This document shows positions 57,901-64,000 of a stretch of 64,000 nt of DNA, piece by piece (within the stretch, counting starts at the first letter, position 1; every line of letters begins with the position of its first letter). A model generated the notes under the pieces. The model worked only from the letters and a program-made list of their open reading frames with translations, searched no databases and was not told the origin of the DNA. Source of the DNA: Pyrenula massariospora (lineage: Eukaryota; Ascomycota; Eurotiomycetes; Pyrenulales; Pyrenulaceae). The position numbers and the translations under genes are program-made. The DNA lies in NCBI GenBank assembly GCA_021030905.1, contig JAGFMI010000013.1, positions 806,001-870,000 of the forward strand. The letters run 5' to 3'.

Positions 57901-58197
57901 GAACAGGACGCTCCTCGAAGCTTAGCTGTATTTGTTTACCCTTGCGAAAGCTCCTTTACCAAGTTTGCACTCCATCGCTGTTCTCCCACCTTACACCATG
58001 CACCTTTACCCTTGATATTTACTGCCTCGGGGATGCACGAATTCGGACAATCTTGAATCCTGGGGTTCTTTCCCTGGTTCTAGACAGCCTCGTACGCGGT
58101 CTACCGATCCATTAGGGAGACCTGCCTTCGAGCCAGTGTGAGCTCTGAAGAGTCGTATACTTCACTAAAGCCTCGGAACAAAAAATCAACCGACACA
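54964..58197. other. Long intergenic region, 3.2 kb, between divergent genes
   Basis: Upstream of the Zn2Cys6 gene (minus) and cyclin B (plus). Long upstream regions are common for fungal regulators and cyclins. It contains a GGT trinucleotide run at about 55549-55572. Open frames around 55782-57831 were inspected on both strands and show no domain or consistent splice pattern. No tRNA found by eye. Confidence 0.5.
55546..55575. repeat. GGT trinucleotide microsatellite
   Basis: About eight near-perfect GGT/GTG units about 600 nt upstream of the Zn2Cys6 gene start, probably in its leader or promoter. Likely length-variable. Confidence 0.7.
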
Positions 58198-60395
58198 ATG
58201 GACGCCAAGGTACGTCTGATCGCTGTTCAACGGAGCCCCTCCAGCCCTTCCAACCTTTCCGGAGGGTAACAGCGGCTGGAACTGGTGTATGAAATGCTGA
58301 TTTGGGCCACAGCCTCAACGTTTACGAAATATACGCGTCCTAGGCGACGAAAACGTCGCGCCTCATCGTGGAAAGACGATACACCAAAGGAACAAGTCTA
58401 GTCCCGCCCTCTCATCGATAGCTGCGACCGGTGGCCTGAAGGTTGCAGCGAAAAGAACCGCTTTTGGAGACGTCAGCAATACCACCAATGGTCCTCGTCA
58501 AAGCAAGGATGATAGTATCGTTGCGATCAAAGAGATTGGCCTCAATACAGAAAAGAGCACGGTGACGGTTCCTGATAAGAAAGCACCTCCACTTTCAAAG
58601 CCAGCCCAGCGGCCGATTACTGTCTCCAGCTTGAAGTCACTCCTGACCGGTACCTCAAACGCGAACACTAACGATGTGGCCAAACGACCCATCCTTAATG
58701 ACACGCAGGGATCAACCCAACTTGCCAATACTCGGAAGACTATTACAAAAAGGAGCACAGCAATCTTCAAAGACCCAAGCGTGTTACCTTCCGACAATCA
58801 AGCTACAAGCTCAGTGACGCAAAGAGCGCCTTTGCAACAAATTTTGAATCACAACAACACCACTGTTGCTCCTGCTCTGGAAAACGCACGCAAAACAGAA
58901 CCACAGACTCTCTCGTCAGAATCAAACAATGCTGATGTGGAGAACTTGGTGGGACACTCCCGTTCTGTCACACAAGAAGATAATGGGCCTATTAGATCTG
59001 ATGGTGTATGTATTGATGGACCTGAAGAAGGCCTGTGCCAACAAGCTGAAGTGGCTGCTGCTGCCTTGTACAAACCTTCGGTCCGGACAAGTGGTGTATA
59101 CGGACCTACCTCGGCGGACCAAGTCACAGCTCAGGATACCAAAAACACTGGACAACGAGCCGATGCCGAGCACGCTCTACGGTATTCTCATCCACTACCT
59201 TCAGAACCGGAAGAGTACTGGGAAGATGAGGATGAGGAAAATTATGGTGACGATGGCTATGTGACAGCACGTTCCTTCCGTTCCCGGGGAGAGAACACCA
59301 CAGGTGCAGCGACGATGGTCGTATTTCCTCAGACTACCAAATCAGTCAAACGGGAGTTGGCTGCAGCAAAGCAGATTGTGGAGGCATCCCGCACTCAGGA
59401 GGAGGTTGAGGATGAAGAATACGATACCAGTATGGTGGCAGAGTACAGTAGTGAGATTTTCGCTTATTTGAAAGATCTCGAGGTAAGTAGCGCCTACCAA
59501 TTGATACCTTCCATGATAAGCTGACGACATTCAGAGAAAAATGCTGCCCAATGCACATTACATGGACAATCAAGCCGAGATTAATTGGTCAATGAGGTCG
59601 GTGCTTATGGATTGGCTTATCCAAGTCCACCATCGCTTCAGCTTGTTGCCAGAGACTTTATTCCTGGCTGTGAACTACATTGACCGATTTCTGTCTTGCA
59701 AGGTTGTTTCTCTAGGCAAGTTGCAGCTCGTCGGCGCCACTGCGATTTTCATTGCAGCAAAATATGAAGAGATCAACTGCCCGTCAGTACAAGAGATCGT
59801 CTACATGGTTGATGGCGGCTATACGATTGATGAGATTCTGAAAGCAGAACGATTTATGTTGTCCATGCTGCAGTTTGAGCTCGGATGGCCTGGTCCTATG
59901 AGCTTCCTGCGCCGTATCAGCAAAGCTGATGATTATGACCTGGAGACTCGCACGCTGGCAAAGTATTTCTTAGAAGTGACTGTCATGGACGAACGATTTG
60001 TTGGCAGCCCGCCAAGTTTCACTTCGGCCGCGGCTCACTGCCTTGCAAGGATCATTCTTCGAAAAGGCAGCTGGGTAAGTGAAAATGTCTCTCCTCATGA
60101 TTAGGAACTAACGAAGAAACAGTCTCAGAGCCATGTGTTCTACTCGGGGTATACATTTTCTCAGCTGGTACCTCTGCTGCAGCTCCTGGTGGAGTGCTGC
60201 GAACGTCCGCAAAAGCACCACGCGGCTGTCTTTGACAAGTACTGTGACAAGCGTTTCAAACGGGCCTCACTCTTCGTTGAAACCGAGATCAGGAATGGCT
60301 TTAGAATCCCCACCTCCGCCACCCGGAGAGAACCTTCATACGCGGCTCCATACATCAACCATGCGGACGGATCGACGTGGTACCCGCTGGGATAG
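58198..60395 (+). CDS. nimE: G2/M B-type cyclin (4 exons)
   Basis: Exons 58198-58209, 58313-59482, 59535-60074 and 60123-60395 give 664 residues. The first exon codes only MDAK; the 103-nt intron leads to PQRLRNIRVLGDEN. Destruction-box-like motifs are visible (RVLGDEN near residue 11 and RTAFGDVSN near 51), as expected for a cyclin degraded through the APC/C. The cyclin core has MLPNAHYMDNQAEINWSMR, then VLMDWLIQVHHRFSLLPETL and VNYIDRFLS, then GATAIFIAAKYEEI; the second cyclin fold follows with YSGYTFSQLVPLL. These are B-type features (MRxILxDWLxxVH, KYEE). It activates Cdk1 for entry into mitosis in the nucleus. All introns are GT..AG and phase 0. Confidence 0.95.
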
Positions 60396-61353
60396 ACCAT
60401 TGATTGTCATCCTTCGAGTGTTAAAGGCGTTCCAGGAGCATCATCGGTACACTATACAGAAAATCTTGCCAGGGAAATGGAAAATTTGCAGAACAGAGCT
60501 TGCAACTGTTTTCTCGAAGGGAAACATAGAAGGCCATGACGTTACGACCGCCATGTACAGTTTATAACTCTTTTTCGCTTGCCGAGCTCCAACTATGGAA
60601 AGCCCTACAATTTTGCGATATCATTTTTTCAGCCGGCGTTTATCGATTCCTTCGTTCTGGCACCATGAGGTTCACAGCATTTGGTGCATGGCGCATTGGG
60701 AGCTCGCAACTGAGCTGAGATCTGGTTGGCAGTACTCATCGTTTTCTTTCTTCCCCATGCTTCTCACATGGATTCTTTCTTGCCAGCCTGGCGTTATGGG
60801 AGGCAAAACGGGTAAACCCAAAAAAAGTGGAAATCCGACACATCGGTGTGGCGAGACGTCCGTGCTTGGGAGTGACGCGAGGGCTTGTTGGCTGGGTTGG
60901 GAGAGCATACCGTTCTCTGCCGAAGGATTTTGGGGGTTTCACCGTCGTCGTCATTGCTATCCTGCATAGTATCGTAGCAAAGAGGCCTCACTGTGGGCAT
61001 TGGATTAGGGACAGTTCATAGCGAGAATTATGGATACCGCTTGCTAGCTGATTAACTAGCTCTAACAGACATACTTTCTTGGGGGCAATACAGCCTACCC
61101 TACTCGTGGGACATTCTTCAATTTCCACATATGTAGAATACGATGTGCAGTCGGTAATGTAGGACCATGATTAAAGGAAGGAGTATCTAGTGAGAGTCTA
61201 CTCAGGACCTTGAATTCATTCTCATCCTCCAGCGGCCGAAAGCCCATGGCAAAACAGCCTCTATACGTCTCAGCGGTCTATACAGAAACTCTAATCTACC
61301 CAACTACCTGAAAATGATAAACCCCTCCTAAGAGTCATGTTCCCAATCCCTCC
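60396..61353. other. Intergenic region between convergent genes
   Basis: About 960 nt between the stops of cyclin B and the DHX29/57-like helicase. Frames around 60536-60969 overlap but show no conserved domain. I see no gene or repeat. Confidence 0.5.
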
Positions 61354-64000
61354 TCACCGATCCTGCCCATCCCTCTCAACCAACCTCCTAACAACCTCCA
61401 AAACCCTCTTCTCCCCCGTCTCCCCCATCCCAAGCTCCCCGCCATCCAACCGTCCCCTCAAAACCCTCTCCACACACCCCCTCAACCTCCTCACAAGCAC
61501 CCCAATCCTCGCCCAACACCGCACCCTTACCCACCCATCAACCACCACCCCCCTCCCCCTTGTATCCAGCTCGATATTCGAGCCGCCAAACAGCAGCAGC
61601 CCGTACACGTTGAACGGCGTGACGTCACGGACGAAAACCTTGCTCGTCTGTGTTTTGGTGAGGTAGGACAGGAACGCAGAGTTCGGGGGAAAAGATTGCG
61701 CGGAGAAGATGGTGCTGCTGCTCGGGTGGATGAAGACGCGCGTTTCCCCTCCTCCTCCCGCAGAAGAACTCGTCGGCGGGTCCGACAAATTCTCAGCAAA
61801 GTATTTGATGGTGCGGGCTTCGGGCTCGAGTTGGACGGCCCCGGAGAGGGAGGGCGCGTACTTCTTGTCTGGGAGGGCGATGCGGGCGAGGTTTGGGGAG
61901 AGGGCGCCGCCGATCAGCGCGCGGAGGAGGGGCGTGGAGGAGGAGTTTTTGTTGAAGCTCGTGTTGCCGGCGGTGTAGGAGAGCGGGACGAGGCCGGTGT
62001 CTTGGAGGGAGGTGAGGAGTTGGGCGCGGGTGGAGGAGATTTCGAGGAGGGTGGCGTGGTTTAGGAACATGGATGAGGCCCAGGTGCGGGCGGCGCGGTG
62101 GCCAGATTGGGAGAGGCGGGTGGACCATTCCGTGTAAGCGGTGAGAGAGAGGAGAGGGTCGCCGTTGCGGTCTGGGTCGAAGGAGGAGCGGGCGGAGTCT
62201 GCTGCTTCGCGTTGTTCTCGGGGGGAGAGGAAGGGGGATTTTGTTGCGAGGATTGCGGCGATGGTGAGGCAGGGGTCGAGGCAGGAAAATATAGAGGATA
62301 AGATCAAAAGCTTTGCTAAGCGGAGGTCGGCAGGGATCATCGCGAGATAGCGTCCAAGGGACGTGAGGTAGTTGTTGTCGATTGCACCGACGCGGTGGAG
62401 AAGGTGGATTGCTTGGTCAACAGCACTAGATTCAGGTGGTGTAAGGGTTTGGCTGAGGAAGGTCGCAATATCCCTGTTGGCGCCAGTGGCTTTAACAGAG
62501 AGGCAGAGCTGCTCAAGTGGTACTCGTCGGATCTCTGGTTCTGGACGAGGGCGCATTTCCAATTCAACCTTTCGTGTGAAGAGTTTGTAGCATGTTCCAG
62601 GACGGACTCTTCCAGCGCGGCCACGCCGTTGCATGCACGATGCCTGAGAAGCCCAAACTTCTTCCAGCTTGACCATGCCATTTTGAACGTCGTAAATGGT
62701 CTCTTTTACCCTGCCGCTATCGACCACAGCTACTGTATCCTCGATCGTGATCGAAGTCTCAGCAACATTAGTTGCAGCAATCACTTTTCGACGACCTGCT
62801 GGGGAACGGTCGAAAACTCTACGCTGCTCTGTCGGAGGAAGTGAAGCATGTAATGGCAGGCCATGCACCCGAGGAAGTCTCTTTAATGCTGTCAAGCATC
62901 GGTCGATCTCAAGCAGACCAGGCAGGAAGATGAGGATACTCCCGGTTTCTTGGCCAAGCTCCCCGTCAATGCAATCAACTAGAGACGAAATGAGCTCGTA
63001 GTTGATCCCCATGCCTAGACTTTGGATTTGGCGGCCTATTTTAGGATCGTCGTCCTTATTGATGCTATTCGCATTAAAATTGGTCACTCTAAGAACATCG
63101 TCAAGGAAGAGGTCTGTGATGGGGAAGGTTCGGCCTTCTACGTCGACCTGGCCGACTTTCCGGGAATCTTGGAAGTAATTGATGAAAGTGGCGGCATCAA
63201 GTGTGGCACTCATCATGACGATCTTTAAGTCCGCGCGAGCACGTATCACGTCCTTCAGCAGAGCCAAGAGTATGTCTGTATCGAGAGATCGCTCATGGAC
63301 CTCGTCAACGAAGATATGGCTGACGTCAGCCAAAGACTCCTCGATCTTTTCGAATGACTGGAGCCGGCGAAGGAGGACTCCAGTGGTCATGAAAGTGATT
63401 CTAGTCCGTTCAGGAGTTACTTTAGAGTCTCCGCGAATGATATAACCGACCTCATCTCCAACAACTGAGCATCGCTCCGCACTGACACGATCTGCTAGAC
63501 CCAATGCAGATATCCTGCGCGGTTGTGTGCACAGAATGTTGACAGCGGAGCCGCAGCCTTTTTCAATCATCTCGTCGAGAACGAATTGGACGCATTGTGT
63601 GGATTTCCCAGATCCAGTCGCACCAGACACTATTGTAATTTGATGTCGCTGAATCGTGCTAATGACGTTCTCTCGTACCGACCATGCCGGTAAAGATTTG
63701 CGTGTAGATAGCATCTTCTGCTGCTGTGGTGTGGACTGCCTCGCTGACCAAGAGTCCTGCATCTGCTTACTTTGCAGATCGCCGCTTTTGCCAAGAGAGC
63801 GAACTTTCTGTTGTCGTGGACCATGGTAGGTTTGGTCATTGGGTCCAGCAACTCTTCTGATGACTGATACTGCTTCCGGCGTTACAAATCGGAGAGGTCC
63901 AGGATTCTGGATGATGTGTTCGATATGGCTCTCAAGGAATTCGATCATGGTGAACACCATGGGCGTGCCTAGTAAATGGTCTTGTGCAAAGGCGACAGCT
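61354..64000 (-). CDS. DHX29/DHX57-like DEAH-box RNA helicase, 5'-partial
   Basis: The frame stays open to the right edge of the window, so the N-terminus is missing; at least 881 residues are present and an internal ATG at 63960 is not the likely start. Residues at the edge (AVAFAQDHLLGTPM) join a helicase core: Walker A SGATGSGKSTQ, CTQPRRISA, DEVHERSLDTD (DEVH in place of DEAH, typical of this subfamily), MSATLDAATF, LIFLPGLLEID, TNVAETSITIED and QRRGRAGRVRPG. HA2 and the OB-fold region follow (VFIHPSSSTIF, FVRDVTPFNVYGLLLFG). The group contains yeast YLR419W, DHX29 and DHX57; the missing N-terminus usually has UBA and RWD domains. Likely cytosolic, linked to translation or RNA turnover. 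Third-position G+C is high at the 3' end. Confidence 0.92.
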   Translation of the reverse strand, partial: AVAFAQDHLLGTPMVFTMIEFLESHIEHIIQNPGPLRFVTPEAVSVIRRVAGPNDQTYHGPRQQKVRSLGKSGDLQSKQMQDSWSARQSTPQQQKMLSTRKSLPAWSVRENVISTIQRHQITIVSGATGSGKSTQCVQFVLDEMIEKGCGSAVNILCTQPRRISALGLADRVSAERCSVVGDEVGYIIRGDSKVTPERTRITFMTTGVLLRRLQSFEKIEESLADVSHIFVDEVHERSLDTDILLALLKDVIRARADLKIVMMSATLDAATFINYFQDSRKVGQVDVEGRTFPITDLFLDDVLRVTNFNANSINKDDDPKIGRQIQSLGMGINYELISSLVDCIDGELGQETGSILIFLPGLLEIDRCLTALKRLPRVHGLPLHASLPPTEQRRVFDRSPAGRRKVIAATNVAETSITIEDTVAVVDSGRVKETIYDVQNGMVKLEEVWASQASCMQRRGRAGRVRPGTCYKLFTRKVELEMRPRPEPEIRRVPLEQLCLSVKATGANRDIATFLSQTLTPPESSAVDQAIHLLHRVGAIDNNYLTSLGRYLAMIPADLRLAKLLILSSIFSCLDPCLTIAAILATKSPFLSPREQREAADSARSSFDPDRNGDPLLSLTAYTEWSTRLSQSGHRAARTWASSMFLNHATLLEISSTRAQLLTSLQDTGLVPLSYTAGNTSFNKNSSSTPLLRALIGGALSPNLARIALPDKKYAPSLSGAVQLEPEARTIKYFAENLSDPPTSSSAGGGGETRVFIHPSSSTIFSAQSFPPNSAFLSYLTKTQTSKVFVRDVTPFNVYGLLLFGGSNIELDTRGRGVVVDGWVRVRCWARIGVLVRRLRGCVERVLRGRLDGGELGMGETGEKRVLEVVRRLVERDGQDR

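Noticed and set aside
61527-62128. Ser/Arg/Pro-rich frames opposite or beside the DHX29/57-like helicase
   Set aside because: Shadows of the helicase frame in a region of high third-position G+C.
1-64000. CRISPR arrays, bacterial operons, ribosomal RNA
   Set aside because: The gene structure is clearly fungal nuclear; no regularly spaced short repeats or rRNA-like stretches were seen.

Overview
This window is nuclear DNA from a filamentous ascomycete (Pezizomycotina). Protein-coding genes have short introns (mostly 39-130 nt) with GT..AG ends and CTAAC/CTGAC-like branch sites, and they sit 0.2-3 kb apart on both strands. The families are typical of moulds: a HET-domain protein, a NACHT (NLR-like) protein with C2H2 fingers, a Zn2Cys6 regulator, an F-box protein, a cytochrome P450 and small secreted Cys-rich proteins. 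Diverged tandem repeats that differ almost only by transitions fit a genome with past repeat-induced point mutation. I cannot name the species. All exon joins were made by hand from reading frame and splice signals. Each joined CDS was checked to be divisible by three, except the two broken or ambiguous genes noted below.

Layout. 0-5 kb: urease accessory UreD (+), a membrane-anchored AIM6-like phosphodiesterase (-) and a small basic fungal protein (+). 6-14 kb: HET-domain gene (+), a large uncharacterised membrane protein (-) and a P450 (-). 15-21 kb: a conserved fungal gene broken by an in-frame TAG (+), a bacterial-type uracil phosphoribosyltransferase (-), the fluoride exporter FEX (+) and a GPI-anchored-like wall protein (+). 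22-24 kb: an F-box/ankyrin/zinc-finger gene with a frame break (-) and a doubtful upstream membrane ORF (-). 25.5-33 kb: a divergent pair, a ten-exon Rad5/HLTF-like SNF2-RING ATPase (-) and a five-exon NACHT-C2H2 protein (+), sharing a 500-nt upstream region. 33-36 kb: gene-poor, with a repeat pair and a possible exon relic. 36-45 kb: F-box protein (-), secreted Cys-rich protein (+), multi-pass membrane protein (-) and a second secreted Cys-rich protein (-). 45-64 kb: housekeeping genes, namely Prp22 (+), the RNA polymerase III subunit Rpc53/RPC4 (-), a Zn2Cys6 regulator (-), B-type cyclin (+) and a DHX29/DHX57-like helicase (-) that runs off the right edge.

How the genes relate. There is no obvious biosynthetic cluster. 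Housekeeping genes (splicing, transcription, cell cycle, pyrimidine salvage, fluoride export, urease maturation) are mixed with accessory genes for self/non-self recognition (HET, NACHT) and secretion. The most accessory-looking stretch is 22-45 kb, which has the frame-broken gene, the NLR-like gene, repeat remnants and both secreted Cys-rich genes. The candidate system most worth testing is the divergent SNF2-RING / NACHT-C2H2 pair.
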